From Sphingobacterium cellulitidis (GTDB lineage: Bacteria > Bacteroidota > Bacteroidia > Sphingobacteriales > Sphingobacteriaceae): a stretch of DNA of 64,000 nt. The position numbers and the translations under genes were made by a program. Location of the stretch: NCBI GenBank assembly GCA_002245855.1, contig NOUX01000013.1:1-64000 (forward strand), written 5' to 3'. Shown here piece after piece: positions 26,467-36,765 of the stretch. The notes under the pieces were generated by a model, which worked only from the letters and a program-made list of their open reading frames with translations, made no database searches and had not been told where the DNA came from. Within the stretch, counting starts at the first letter, position 1, and every line of letters begins with the position of its first letter.

Positions 26467-27990
26467 ATGATGATTAAAATTAAAAGAAATGCGATAGTAT
26501 ATCTCTTGCTTTCCTTTTTCATTATTTGCAATACCTCTTGCGAGAAACAATTAGATGAATTTAGCGGATCAAATGCCGGAGAGGAACTTCAGTGGGATAA
26601 AATATCCGATACAAGGTCGGCCTTAATGGGATCCTATGGTCTTCTGCGTGCTGCTTTATTTGAAAACAATGCACATTGGGTTTATGGAGAATTGCGCTCT
26701 GGGGATTTGATTTCCTACACCCGTAGTGATCTAAAAGCGATGAACAATCAAGAACTAAATGCATCGTATCCATTGATTCAAGATTTGACAAACTGGAGGA
26801 ATTTTTATGCAGTTATCAACTCGGCTTCCTTATTTATTGAAAGAGCACCTGAGGTTCTAGAAAAGGATTCACGATATACACCTTTAAATTTAAGGTTGGA
26901 TATTGCCCAAGCGAGAGTAATTCGTGCCTTTGCTTATTTCTATATGTGCAGAGTTTGGGGAGATGTGCCATTGATTACCAAGTCATATGATGACGAAAGT
27001 TTCATTGAAAGACCAAGAACAGATTATCGTTCGGTATTGGCTTATGCTGAGAATGAACTTCTGACTGCAGTTAAAGACCTACCTTATTTATATGGAGTAA
27101 GTCCACAATCCTATTACGAGCAGAATAGTGGCGCCTGGAGAAAAGTCTTATTCAATAAATTAACGGCTTATTCGCTTTTAGCTCACATTGCAGCATGGCA
27201 AGGAAATTATATCAATGTAGATGTATACACTCAATTTATCCTTGATCACTACAATGAAATAGGAATCACCTATTTGGCTTCGATTTCTAATTTGAGTGGA
27301 ACTGCCGGAATATTTTCAAACAATTATGGAGCAGGACAATTGTTGTCAATCAGTTCAGCGTTCAGTAATGGAGAGGCTTCAGCTTCAGGGCATATTGAAG
27401 AATTAACCTTAGCAAATCCTTTGGTTTCTAAACAATATCCGGACCTATATGTTCCTAAGGATTCTATCGTGAACATATTTAAGGATCCTAATGATACCCG
27501 ATTTGGTATTGATACGATCTCAGGACTTACGAGAACCAACTATTTTACCAATTACTCTGGAGAAACACCAATCTTCAGTAAAATCAAGATCATTCGCGAT
27601 GGTTCTTCAAATGGAAACTATGCCATTTTTGGATCGAACCTTATTTTCACGAGGATGGAAGAAATCACGCTACTTCGTGCTGAGGCATTAACTGTTTTAG
27701 GAAATGAAGATCAGGCTATTACCTTATTAAATAGAGTTAAAACACAACGGAATGTTCGGAATTATTCTACCATATCACCGACACCGTTAATCATTGAAAT
27801 TTTTAATGAGCGTAGAAGAGAGTTAATGGGCGAAGGTTGGAGATGGTATGATCAAGTTCGATTAAACAAAATTCTAAAAGTAAATCCAAAGATTTCAGAA
27901 ATGATAGATAAAGGGGGGATTTATTGGCCATTGTCTGATGATGTCCTTAGCAAGAACGGTCTGTTGACCCAAAACGATTATTGGAAATAA
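26467..27990 (+). CDS. SusD/RagB-like surface lipoprotein (module 1)
   Basis: 507 residues. The signal peptide ends in a lipobox at NTSCEKQ, so it is lipidated and exposed on the outer surface. The family landmarks are present: LRLDIAQARVIRAFAYFYMC with WGDVPLITKSYD in the TPR region, LLRAEALTVLGNEDQAI, and INERRRELMGEG-like FNERRRELMGEGWRWYDQ near the C-terminus. SusD closes over the SusC barrel and binds the substrate. The gene follows its SusC partner by 18 bases and precedes the fasciclin gene by 14. Confidence 0.93.
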   Translation: MMIKIKRNAIVYLLLSFFIICNTSCEKQLDEFSGSNAGEELQWDKISDTRSALMGSYGLLRAALFENNAHWVYGELRSGDLISYTRSDLKAMNNQELNASYPLIQDLTNWRNFYAVINSASLFIERAPEVLEKDSRYTPLNLRLDIAQARVIRAFAYFYMCRVWGDVPLITKSYDDESFIERPRTDYRSVLAYAENELLTAVKDLPYLYGVSPQSYYEQNSGAWRKVLFNKLTAYSLLAHIAAWQGNYINVDVYTQFILDHYNEIGITYLASISNLSGTAGIFSNNYGAGQLLSISSAFSNGEASASGHIEELTLANPLVSKQYPDLYVPKDSIVNIFKDPNDTRFGIDTISGLTRTNYFTNYSGETPIFSKIKIIRDGSSNGNYAIFGSNLIFTRMEEITLLRAEALTVLGNEDQAITLLNRVKTQRNVRNYSTISPTPLIIEIFNERRRELMGEGWRWYDQVRLNKILKVNPKISEMIDKGGIYWPLSDDVLSKNGLLTQNDYWK

Positions 27991-28004
27991 AAAATTGGCA
28001 AACC

Positions 28005-28676
28005 ATGAAATTACTTAAATTATCGACACTTAATATAATAGCACTTGCAGTTTTCTGTTTAGCATCCTGCAAGAAGGGGAATGACTATTATTACAATTAT
28101 AATGATGAAGCCTCAGTTTATGATGGAACAATTCTAAAGTATTTAGAGAGTAAACCAGAAACATACGATTCTCTATTACTGGTTTTGGATAGATTTCCTT
28201 CAATTCGTCAGGCTCTAGATTCAGATGAAACATTTACCTTGTTTGCTCCGACGAATCGCAGCTTCGAAATTGCTGTAGATGCCTTAAACACAACCAGGGC
28301 CTTGACCAATAAACAACCTTTATATCTTGAAGATGTACCTGGCAATGATTTGGACTCATTGGTAAGTAGATACATTTTCGAATCCGAATTAGACATTGAT
28401 GAGCTTAAGCCATTTATTGACGGTTTAAATATTGATAGCTATAAGTATGGGTATCGGATGCACGCTCAGTATAACGTATTAAGTGCATCAGGATTGATAA
28501 ATGGAGGGCAGCAACAGATTATTTTCTCCGATGTAAATAATTCGATCTTCCAAAGATATTGGCAAAACATCAATACCAGTGCTGTTAATATTAAAACAAA
28601 GAATGGCGTTATCCATGTTTTAGCATCTGGTCATGATTTTGGCTTTAATAAATTCACCTCAAAATTCTCGCAATAG
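28005..28676 (+). CDS. Fasciclin (FAS1) domain lipoprotein (module 1)
   Basis: 223 residues from ATG 28005; a TTG 24 bases upstream would only add a hydrophilic tail ahead of the signal peptide. The lipobox is LASCKKG. One FAS1 domain follows: DSLLLVLDRFPSIRQAL, then the H1-like box FTLFAPTNRSFEIAVDAL, and the closing KTKNGVIHVLASGHDFGF. FAS1 domains mediate adhesion or binding of polymers. The protein is predicted to be an accessory surface lipoprotein of the SusCD complex. A paralogue lies in the second module (34429-35178). Confidence 0.85.
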   Translation: MKLLKLSTLNIIALAVFCLASCKKGNDYYYNYNDEASVYDGTILKYLESKPETYDSLLLVLDRFPSIRQALDSDETFTLFAPTNRSFEIAVDALNTTRALTNKQPLYLEDVPGNDLDSLVSRYIFESELDIDELKPFIDGLNIDSYKYGYRMHAQYNVLSASGLINGGQQQIIFSDVNNSIFQRYWQNINTSAVNIKTKNGVIHVLASGHDFGFNKFTSKFSQ

Positions 28677-28690
28677 CATAACCTAAAATT

Positions 28691-29734
28691 ATGAAAGTTT
28701 TATATACCTATCGGCAACTTCTAGTGTTTGCAATGGCAATATTATGCTTATACCCATCATGTACTTCGAATCTTCCTGAAGATTTAGATGCGTTGGGTGA
28801 TGATGTGAACTACAGCCAAACCTTATTTGAACCTACATTAGGGCGAAATACTGAATATCAAAATCCTGTAGTTACTGGAAATTCATCCACCCTACCCTTG
28901 ACATTCAAAATTGTTAATCCGCGGACGGTGACTGGTCAACCAGCAACGGAGCTTACAGATAAGTTTGCGGTTAAGACTTGGAAGTCCATCTACACAGGAG
29001 AGGAGAAGTCATTAGAAGAAATTGAAAAGAAAAGAACGACTGAATACCGACCAATGTTGGAAATTCAAGAAAAGTCTGGTAATATATTTTTCTGGGATTC
29101 GGGGAATTCAGGGTTTGTAAAAACTCAACCAGACTCAGGTTATATTTTCGATGTTGAGATTTCAAACTCAGGAGGTCGTCGTTTTGCAAGAAACCTAAAA
29201 TTAAAACCTATGAAGGAACGTCCGTATGAGCCTTCAATTTATAGTCAAATAACGGGGATAGCTACAAATTCATCAACCTATCCTTATCGCTTAGAAAACT
29301 TAGAAGGGGAAAGGACCGGAAACTTTATCTTCTTTACTGATGTTAAAGTGTTTTTCCATAAAAACCTTGATAATAAGAATCCTGGTAGCAGTTTAACCTT
29401 CAGCATGTTGGATTCACTGAACAAGGTGATCGATATAAAGAAGTTTGATAAAACAGATTGGAATAACCTGGTTCATGGTTTTAATCCAACCTTCAAAAAT
29501 GGTAAGGTTACTTATGATGTTGCTTATCCTATTCCTTTAGTAAATCTAAGGACCAGATATACAGATATTTCAGGCACCTCTGCGGTTTCAAACTTTGTGT
29601 TTGACCGGAAAGGAAGAAGTGGTTTGGTTGAGCGTAATATCGTTGGGCTACAATATTCGATTTATGAGCCTGGGCATTGGGAAATTCAGGTTCGGTTTAC
29701 CGGAGAGACACCTCAATTTGAAGATGATAAATAA
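28691..29734 (+). CDS. DUF5007-like surface lipoprotein
   Basis: 347 residues with signal peptide and lipobox (YPSCTSN). The body is beta-rich and has a conserved-looking opening of PEDLDALGDDVNYSQTLFEP and an ending of GHWEIQVRFTGETPQ. I believe it belongs to the DUF5007 family, found in Sphingobacteriaceae operons next to SusCD and fasciclin genes, but the assignment is from memory. By position it corresponds to SusE/SusF, extra surface binding proteins. No catalytic motif is visible. Confidence 0.65.
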   Translation: MKVLYTYRQLLVFAMAILCLYPSCTSNLPEDLDALGDDVNYSQTLFEPTLGRNTEYQNPVVTGNSSTLPLTFKIVNPRTVTGQPATELTDKFAVKTWKSIYTGEEKSLEEIEKKRTTEYRPMLEIQEKSGNIFFWDSGNSGFVKTQPDSGYIFDVEISNSGGRRFARNLKLKPMKERPYEPSIYSQITGIATNSSTYPYRLENLEGERTGNFIFFTDVKVFFHKNLDNKNPGSSLTFSMLDSLNKVIDIKKFDKTDWNNLVHGFNPTFKNGKVTYDVAYPIPLVNLRTRYTDISGTSAVSNFVFDRKGRSGLVERNIVGLQYSIYEPGHWEIQVRFTGETPQFEDDK

Positions 29735-29751
29735 CCTATAAAATAAAAATC

Positions 29752-32700
29752 ATGCGAAACCAATATAGCATTTTATGCATAACCTTAATTTTCATCCTTC
29801 AGGGAATGGTGGCACTTGGTCAAGTTGCCATTACAGGAACTGTAAAGGATGGATCTAATAATCCTATCAATGGGGCGACATTAACTTTATTATCCACCGG
29901 GAAACATTTGACTTCGACCAATAGTTCTGGGGGCTTCTCAATCAATGTTCCTTCCGGATCGATAATCGCAGTAAAAAGCATCGGTCATGAAACCAACAGA
30001 TTTACTGTTCAATCAGGCAAGACTGTTTATAATGTTGTGCTAGAAGAAGTGAATAATGCCATTGAAGAAACGGTTGTAGTAGGTTATCAGGCACGTGATA
30101 AGAAAACATTGACAGGCTCTGCAATTGTCATTACTGCAGATGATATCAAAGATATACCGGCAGCAAACTTTACTGACTTATTACAAGGAAAAGTTGCCGG
30201 ATTAAATATTCAGTTAAATAATGGTACGCCCGGAATGCGTGGAAATATTGCATTACGTGGTATTTCAAATATTAATATCCAAGGTTCAGGGGATCAGGCA
30301 TTCTTAACTCCTACATCACCTTTATTCGTTATTGATGGGGTTCCATTGGATGAGAACAATAATTTCGAATATGGATTTCAAACCGCAGGTCCTGGTATTA
30401 GTCCGCTTTCATTGATTCCTGTTGAAGATATTGAATCTGTTACTACTTTAAAAGATGCCCAGGCAACTGCATTATATGGTTCAAGAGGAGCATATGGAGT
30501 AATTTTAGTAACAACAAAAAGAGGTAGTTCTAAGATTCCTATTATAAGTTATACTTCCAATTTCTTCGTAAATACGCCCCCTTCGCTTCGCCAAGTAATT
30601 GGAGGGGTTGAAGAAAGAAGGACTCGTATTCAGCAGATTATGAGATATGATACTACTTATGCAAGTGCATTAAGATTGATCAATGATTCACCAATGCTTG
30701 CCGATTCGTTGAACGCATATTACAATAATAGCACTGATTGGCAATCTTATTTTTACAGATCGACTTTCAACCAAACTCATAATTTCAATATTTCCGGTGG
30801 TGATCAACAATTTAACTACAAGATTTCGCCAAGTTATTATAATGAAAAAGGTATTGTAGAGAATACAGGATTTACAAGATATTCCTTAATGATGAATATG
30901 CAATATATGCCAAGTACTCGGTTCAAGATGAGTGGATATATGAATGGTTCATTAGGAAAAAATAGTACAGGTAGTGGAAATGCTTTTGGACAATCGGGGG
31001 TAGCTAACTCGGCTAATACATCTTCTTTATTACCTCCACCATCTCTGTTCTCAGGTAGTATTGGTGCATTAACCGCCTTGGAAATGATCAATGAGAATAA
31101 AACTGGAAATATCAATAGCCAGGTTGAACTCCAATGGGAACCCATTCAGGGAATTCGGGGGACAAGTACCTTTAGTTATAATTATGTTGCCGCAACGCAG
31201 GATAGATTTTTACCTGAAGCCTTAAATGCCAATTCCAATGAGATCTATTCCTATAATGATCGCCAAAACACATTATATAATCGGAACATGGTTTCCTATA
31301 CAAAAACCTTAAATGGTGCTCATACCATTTCTGCATATGCATTTAATGAATTGCAGATTAAACATTATAGAGCAGATGTGATGCAATTGACAGGTACTCC
31401 AAGTGATCAGATTACCTCTGGTCTAGGATATAAGCCATCTGCTGCTTTGGGTGGTACATTGGACAACCTTTCCGAGGTTAGGACTTTAGGATATGCGGGA
31501 AATGCTTCCTATAATTTTATGTCTAAATATATTTTGGAATTGACTTATAGGTTGGATGGATCAAGCACTACTGGGACTTCTAATCCTTGGGCGCATTTGC
31601 CTTCGGTTGGATTACGTTGGAACCTGAAAAACGAAAAATTCTTGGAGAATATTTCATGGTTAGATTATTTGAATTTACGTGGAACTTGGGGTAAAAATAT
31701 CGTTCCTACAGGAAATATCTTTGATGTTTACGGAAGATATGTTGCTAACCCAACAACTTATAACAATCAAACTTCAGTGAGTTTGAACATGAACTTTATT
31801 CCTAATATTTCTCTTGAACCATCTGTAACTACGCAGTTAAATGGAGCTATTGAAATCGGTTTGTTCAATAACTTACTATCATTTACTTATGAGAATTATT
31901 ATAGACAAACTGATCAGATTCTTCGTGAAAAGGAAATCTCAAATATCAATGCTTTCGGAAATGTAAAAACGAATGAAACATCTTTAGTGAATATGGGTCA
32001 TGAATTTATGGTCGGTATTCGTCCTAAGTTCAGCAATTCGGATTGGTCATTGAACATTAATTTGAATGGGGCATTGAATAGGGATTATGCTGCGGCATTG
32101 CCTGATGATGTGAGGCAGTTATTGATTGAAGATAATACAATTTACAAGCAGTCAATTCTTTATAGGCTTGGTATTAACTCTTTATCAAATGTGTTACTAC
32201 ATTATAACGGAGTCTATAAGACAGATGCAGATGTGCCAATTAATCCAAATACAGGTCTACGCTACAGAATGGGAGGAGTATTTTCAGAAGAGAAGTTCTT
32301 CCGTGCTGGGGATCCAATTTGGACAGACTTAAATGGCGACTATATTTTAGATGAAAAGGATTATGTAATTGTAGGTAACTCTCAACCAGTTTTTACGGGT
32401 GGTGTGAATGTTTTCCTTCAATATAAAAACTGGGCATTAAACACGCAATGGTATGCGACAATTAAGCGTGATATCATGAATAATGCTTTAGCGGACCGAT
32501 TTAAAAACTACTCAAACCCAGTAGGACAAGGAGCATTAGTTCCATTGTCCGAGTTAAATTATTGGACGCCAGATCATGTTGATGCTTACTATCCGAATCC
32601 ATTTGATTTTAGAAGATTTGGTTTCTATGATCCATTCCGTTATGACCAGACCTTATTTCAAGAGGATGGTTCTTATTTAAAGTTCCAAACAGCTACGCTG

Positions 32701-32901
32701 TCATATAACTTCGATAGAGACTATGTTCGCAGATTATTGGGTATTACATCAGCTAGATTATTCTTAACAGCAAATAATATTTACACATTCAGTAAATACT
32801 CTGGTCCGGATCCAGAATTAGTTTCTGCCTTAGGAAGAGACTCTTCGCAAGGATATCCAAATCGCAGAAGTTACACTTTTGGTATTAACGTTCAATTTTA
32901 A
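29752..32901 (+). CDS. SusC-like TonB-dependent outer-membrane transporter (module 2)
   Basis: 1049 residues, full-length architecture. After the signal peptide comes a carboxypeptidase-regulatory-like domain (AITGTVKDGSNNPINGATL), then the SusC box EETVVVGYQARDKKTLTGSA, the plug (FTDLLQGKVAGLNIQLNNG; TLKDAQATALYGSRGAYGVI) and the barrel, ending YTFGINVQF. Motifs such as DPIWTDLNGDYILDEKDY and FSKYSGPDPELVSALGRD parallel the first SusC. It is 17 bases after the DUF5007-like gene and 10 before its SusD partner. Sequence divergence from module 1 suggests an old duplication or separate acquisition, and different ligand sizes or chemistry. Confidence 0.95.
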   Translation: MRNQYSILCITLIFILQGMVALGQVAITGTVKDGSNNPINGATLTLLSTGKHLTSTNSSGGFSINVPSGSIIAVKSIGHETNRFTVQSGKTVYNVVLEEVNNAIEETVVVGYQARDKKTLTGSAIVITADDIKDIPAANFTDLLQGKVAGLNIQLNNGTPGMRGNIALRGISNINIQGSGDQAFLTPTSPLFVIDGVPLDENNNFEYGFQTAGPGISPLSLIPVEDIESVTTLKDAQATALYGSRGAYGVILVTTKRGSSKIPIISYTSNFFVNTPPSLRQVIGGVEERRTRIQQIMRYDTTYASALRLINDSPMLADSLNAYYNNSTDWQSYFYRSTFNQTHNFNISGGDQQFNYKISPSYYNEKGIVENTGFTRYSLMMNMQYMPSTRFKMSGYMNGSLGKNSTGSGNAFGQSGVANSANTSSLLPPPSLFSGSIGALTALEMINENKTGNINSQVELQWEPIQGIRGTSTFSYNYVAATQDRFLPEALNANSNEIYSYNDRQNTLYNRNMVSYTKTLNGAHTISAYAFNELQIKHYRADVMQLTGTPSDQITSGLGYKPSAALGGTLDNLSEVRTLGYAGNASYNFMSKYILELTYRLDGSSTTGTSNPWAHLPSVGLRWNLKNEKFLENISWLDYLNLRGTWGKNIVPTGNIFDVYGRYVANPTTYNNQTSVSLNMNFIPNISLEPSVTTQLNGAIEIGLFNNLLSFTYENYYRQTDQILREKEISNINAFGNVKTNETSLVNMGHEFMVGIRPKFSNSDWSLNINLNGALNRDYAAALPDDVRQLLIEDNTIYKQSILYRLGINSLSNVLLHYNGVYKTDADVPINPNTGLRYRMGGVFSEEKFFRAGDPIWTDLNGDYILDEKDYVIVGNSQPVFTGGVNVFLQYKNWALNTQWYATIKRDIMNNALADRFKNYSNPVGQGALVPLSELNYWTPDHVDAYYPNPFDFRRFGFYDPFRYDQTLFQEDGSYLKFQTATLSYNFDRDYVRRLLGITSARLFLTANNIYTFSKYSGPDPELVSALGRDSSQGYPNRRSYTFGINVQF

Positions 32902-32911
32902 ACCAACTATT

Positions 32912-34411
32912 ATGAAAAAAATATTTATATCAATCTGTTGTTGCGCCATTCTAATGGTTAGTTCTTGTGGGAAGGATTTTTTAAATGTTACCCCAATCGA
33001 TGATTTATCGGGGAATAATTATTGGAAAACTGAACGTGACGCAGAGCAATTTTTAATTGGAATTTATTCCACATTTCGGGATGCAACCATGGGGAGAATT
33101 TTCTTTCCAGCAACAGGAGATTTAAGGTGTGCTCCCATCAATAGAACATCTGCTACCAGTGGTGAAGGTAGAGATTATTTAACGTATTTGAAATTCAATC
33201 TTTTGAATGCTACACTAGGTCCACGATTCGAATATTTTGGATTTGATGGTATTACAAAGTGGAATACATTCTATAAAATGGTTCAGCTATCAAATATCGT
33301 AATCTACGAAATGGATCAGTTGGAGCCGGGGATATTATCAGAAGCAAAGAAAAAGCAGTTCCAAGCAGAAGCCTCTTTTTTACGCAATCTAGCTTATTTC
33401 TTCATGGTTAGACTTTATGGAGATATCCCTTATTATACCGAAGCTTATCATAGCCAGGCAATTGGAAGAACGGATATGGTTGAAGTTCTACAAAAGTGTA
33501 TTGAGGACATGAAACTACATTATAAAGATCTTCCATGGACCTATGAAGATCCATCATTAATAGGAAATCGCACGATGAGAGGTTCTGCAATTGCTTTGAT
33601 GATGCACATGAATATGTGGATTGCTGGATTTACCGATGCGGATAAGAATCCATACTACCGTGATGTTGAGGCTTTAGGGAAAGAAATCATGGAAGAAAAT
33701 GGTGGAGCATATGAATTACTTCCATTAGAAAGAACCAAAGAAATATTTAAAGGAAGAACCAAAGAAGGTTTGTTTGAAATAACTCAAAATCTAAACTACG
33801 GGGAAACCTTCCACCTTTCGGCACCTTTTTCAGATTATGTTTTGCGCTTTCCGAATAAAGTTACAACCAGATCTTATATCTATTATGACACAAAATTCAT
33901 GGAAGAACTTTATCCAATGAGCGCGAAGGATAGCCGTAAGGATATCTGGTTTGATGAGAATATTTACAATACAACAGGGTTAATGCAGATGCTTAAGTTT
34001 TCCAATATTTTCATGGAGGAAGGAGAGGATTATAACCCAGATGATAATCAAGTTGTTTTTCGCTATGCAGATGCAATTTTGTTACGTGCTGAGGCATTGG
34101 CAGAATTAGGATTAGATGGCCAAGCTCGTCAAATGGTTAATATCATTAGAGATAGAGCGAAAGCAGATCCAGCGATAAGTGAGGCTGGTGATGAATTGAA
34201 GGATTTTATTTGGTGGGAAAGAACAAGAGAGTTAATGGGTGAGGGACATTTCTTTTATGACTTAGTGAGGACAAAAAAAGTTATTAATTCTAAGTATACC
34301 TCATCTCCAATTAATGTAGAAGCATTCAACAAAGGAGCTTGGACTTGGCCAATTGATAGAAGTGCCTTAAAAAACAACCCTTACATGACCTTGAACACCT
34401 ATTGGAACTAA
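32912..34411 (+). CDS. SusD/RagB-like surface lipoprotein (module 2)
   Basis: 499 residues from ATG 32912; an upstream TTG overlaps the SusC stop and is unlikely. Lipobox VSSCGKD. SusD features are KQFQAEASFLRNLAYFFMVR with LYGDIPYYTEAY, FRYADAILLRAEALAELG, and IWWERTRELMGEGHFFYDLVR. It pairs with the SusC directly upstream as the substrate-binding lid. Unlike module 1, the N-terminal mature part has FLNVTPIDDLSGNNYWKTE, the more common SusD opening. Confidence 0.94.
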   Translation: MKKIFISICCCAILMVSSCGKDFLNVTPIDDLSGNNYWKTERDAEQFLIGIYSTFRDATMGRIFFPATGDLRCAPINRTSATSGEGRDYLTYLKFNLLNATLGPRFEYFGFDGITKWNTFYKMVQLSNIVIYEMDQLEPGILSEAKKKQFQAEASFLRNLAYFFMVRLYGDIPYYTEAYHSQAIGRTDMVEVLQKCIEDMKLHYKDLPWTYEDPSLIGNRTMRGSAIALMMHMNMWIAGFTDADKNPYYRDVEALGKEIMEENGGAYELLPLERTKEIFKGRTKEGLFEITQNLNYGETFHLSAPFSDYVLRFPNKVTTRSYIYYDTKFMEELYPMSAKDSRKDIWFDENIYNTTGLMQMLKFSNIFMEEGEDYNPDDNQVVFRYADAILLRAEALAELGLDGQARQMVNIIRDRAKADPAISEAGDELKDFIWWERTRELMGEGHFFYDLVRTKKVINSKYTSSPINVEAFNKGAWTWPIDRSALKNNPYMTLNTYWN

Positions 34412-34428
34412 TTATAACTGAGAATATT

Positions 34429-35178
34429 ATGAAAACAAATAAATACTCCTGGATCATGCTGTTTTTGATGGCCATTATATTTGTGTCATCATGTAATAAA
34501 AAAGACTATTTGGATTCAGGTATCCACGATCCAATTTATAATGGAACGACTATGCAGTTTCTTGAAAGTCGGCCAGAATTGTTTGATTCATTGATTAGAA
34601 TTATAAAAATTGCGGATTTAGAACAGGTCATTAATAAACCTGAAATGACATTTTTTGCACCTGCCAATGTGACGATTAATAAATCCATTTATCAGTTAAA
34701 TCGTCAATTATATCTGTTGGGTCAAGATACAGTGAAAGATCTAAGTCAGGTTGATCCTAAAGTATGGAAAAAATTCTTATCCCGGTATATCCTAGATGGT
34801 AAATACCTGTTAAAGGATTTTCCACAGCTGGATACTTTGAATCTAGATATCTATCCTGGTCAGGGTTATACTTCTTATGCTGAAGAACCTGTGAACATTG
34901 GCGTATTATACAACGATGTGGTTTCGAAGAATTCAGCAGGGGTTGAACAGGTTATTAAATATGCGGGATATCGCCAATTATATATTTCTTATGTCTACAA
35001 CTTTTCTAACGAAAGTACGGCTACGAATTTTATCAATGCCCCAGTAGCGACCTCTGATTTGCAGACATCTACTGGCGTATTACATGTCCTCAATTTTAGC
35101 AAACATAATTTTGGATTTAATGCATATGAATTTTCTTCCACCGCCTATAGTACGGGCATAAAACCAGCAAGTAAATAA
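34429..35178 (+). CDS. Fasciclin (FAS1) domain lipoprotein (module 2)
   Basis: 249 residues from ATG 34429. The lipobox is VSSCNKK. The start of the mature part (YDPIYNGTTMQFLESRPELFDSL pattern) parallels the module 1 protein (YDGTILKYLESKPETYDSL), showing common descent. FAS1 landmarks are MTFFAPANVTINKSIYQL and the closing TSTGVLHVLNFSKHNFGF. The stop shares one base with the next start (TAATG). The role is predicted to be surface attachment or ligand presentation for the second SusCD pair. Confidence 0.84.
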   Translation: MKTNKYSWIMLFLMAIIFVSSCNKKDYLDSGIHDPIYNGTTMQFLESRPELFDSLIRIIKIADLEQVINKPEMTFFAPANVTINKSIYQLNRQLYLLGQDTVKDLSQVDPKVWKKFLSRYILDGKYLLKDFPQLDTLNLDIYPGQGYTSYAEEPVNIGVLYNDVVSKNSAGVEQVIKYAGYRQLYISYVYNFSNESTATNFINAPVATSDLQTSTGVLHVLNFSKHNFGFNAYEFSSTAYSTGIKPASK

Positions 35179-36764
35179 TGAATAAGCTCTTTATATATCG
35201 CCTACTCATCGCTTTGATTGCGTTGGTAGTGACATCAAGTTGCCATAAGGATGACCCGATAGGAGAAGATCCTTATGCAGGTGGAAAAAGCCCTTTAGGT
35301 GTTTTTTTTCTAAATGAAAAGCCTATCCCTGAGACTGCAGCACCTGGAGAAGTTGTAAGGTTTCTAGTAAAAGGGTTAAAGAAATATGAAAAGAATTTTA
35401 AGTTCTTAATCAATGAGATGGAGACTGAAATTGTAGAATTAAGTGACTCTACCATTGATGTTCGTATTCCAAACCTTGCAAGTACAGGTGGTGTTTCCGT
35501 CAAATTACAGAACCAAGTATTCTTTGGTCCAAGGTTTTTTGTGGGAGGGAAGGTTTCAGTTGATGAGGACTTTGGAATAAAAAGTGGATTCGATGGTTCT
35601 GTTACGGATATATTACCATTTGGAGGAGGATTCATTGTGACGGGAGATTTTACAGATTTTGATAATGAGAAAGCTGAAAATATTTATAGAAACGGAATTC
35701 ATTATATCAATAGTTTGGGTAAAACAGATGGAGGGTTGAATTTCGGATATGGAAGCTCTGACGTAATCAGTTCAATAATTCGGTTTCCAAGTGGGAAGTT
35801 TTTAATCGCCGGTGCTATGACTAACTTCAATAAGAGGTTGGTGTTGAATGCTGCGCGTTTGAATGCAAACGGCTCATTGGATACATTAGTTACCCCGGTA
35901 ATTAACCCAAATCCTGAAAATGAATTAAATGATATTGATACTGTAACAGCTTTTAATGGCGGTTCATTGGACGGAGCAATTCTAAAACTTATTCCTACTT
36001 CTGATGAAGGAGCAATTGCATTTGGACGTTTTTCAAATCATATCAAGATTGACTACAGGTATTCCTCAAGAGAGAATAAGCGTGCTGTTTATACAAAGGT
36101 TCGCAACATCATGAAGTTTCAACCAAATGGATCTTTGGATTCAACCTTTGCCTCTAAAAACAGTGGAACTACAGGAAATATAGCTGGGGCAGCTCAGAAT
36201 GAATTAGGACAAATAGTCATTGTTGGTGATTTCACAAACTTCAACAATCAAGCTAGAGGAAGAATCGTTCGTATTAATTCGGATGGGTCTGTTGATCAGA
36301 GCTTTAATGTCGGTTCCGGAGCAAACAATACCATATTTTCTGTGAAATATAACAGCGTAGTTAAGAAGTATGTTATTGCTGGTAATTTCACCCAGTTTAA
36401 TGGCCAGGCAATGAAAGGATTAGTTGTGTTAAATGCTGATGGCAGTATAGACAATGGCTTTAAAATGGGCGATTTAGGAAATGGTATTCCAATTTTTGCT
36501 CAAATCTTAAATAACGGTAAAATCGTTGTTTCAGGGTCATTCACTAGTTATAATGGTATTAAGAGATCGCAACTATTAATTCTTGAACCAAATGGAGACG
36601 CCTTGCAATCCTATAACAATATTGGAGATTTTGATGGTTTCGTCAATACCGTTGTTGAAACAACATCAAGTCAAGGGTATCCAGCAATCCTGATTGGAGG
36701 ATCATTTAATCAGGTAAATGGAAAACGAATTAGAAACATTGTAAAACTGGAAATAAGAAATTAA
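35178..36764 (+). CDS. Lipoprotein with IPT-like domain and delta-60-type beta-propeller
   Basis: 528 residues. Lipobox TSSCHKD. Residues about 45-120 resemble an IPT/TIG immunoglobulin-like domain (TAAPGEVVRFLVKGLKKYE, TIDVRIPN, GGVSVKLQN). The rest is a propeller of delta-60-like repeats: NADGSIDNGF, NSDGSVDQSFNVGSGANN, and GSLDSTFASKNSG, with blades starting IVIVGDFTNFNNQ and YVIAGNFTQFNGQ. I believe this is the family annotated DUF5008 in relatives. Propellers and IPT domains bind glycans or proteins; SusE/F-like surface binding is the likely role. There is no catalytic motif. Confidence 0.75.
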   Translation: MNKLFIYRLLIALIALVVTSSCHKDDPIGEDPYAGGKSPLGVFFLNEKPIPETAAPGEVVRFLVKGLKKYEKNFKFLINEMETEIVELSDSTIDVRIPNLASTGGVSVKLQNQVFFGPRFFVGGKVSVDEDFGIKSGFDGSVTDILPFGGGFIVTGDFTDFDNEKAENIYRNGIHYINSLGKTDGGLNFGYGSSDVISSIIRFPSGKFLIAGAMTNFNKRLVLNAARLNANGSLDTLVTPVINPNPENELNDIDTVTAFNGGSLDGAILKLIPTSDEGAIAFGRFSNHIKIDYRYSSRENKRAVYTKVRNIMKFQPNGSLDSTFASKNSGTTGNIAGAAQNELGQIVIVGDFTNFNNQARGRIVRINSDGSVDQSFNVGSGANNTIFSVKYNSVVKKYVIAGNFTQFNGQAMKGLVVLNADGSIDNGFKMGDLGNGIPIFAQILNNGKIVVSGSFTSYNGIKRSQLLILEPNGDALQSYNNIGDFDGFVNTVVETTSSQGYPAILIGGSFNQVNGKRIRNIVKLEIRN

Positions 36765-36765
36765 C

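Noticed and set aside
30837..31145. 102-codon antisense frame inside the second SusC
   Set aside because: It is a shadow of the barrel-coding frame; the sense frame is clearly the gene.
35273..35635. 120-codon antisense frame inside the propeller gene
   Set aside because: It is rich in Pro and Thr because it mirrors Gly- and Lys-rich sense codons; no start context.
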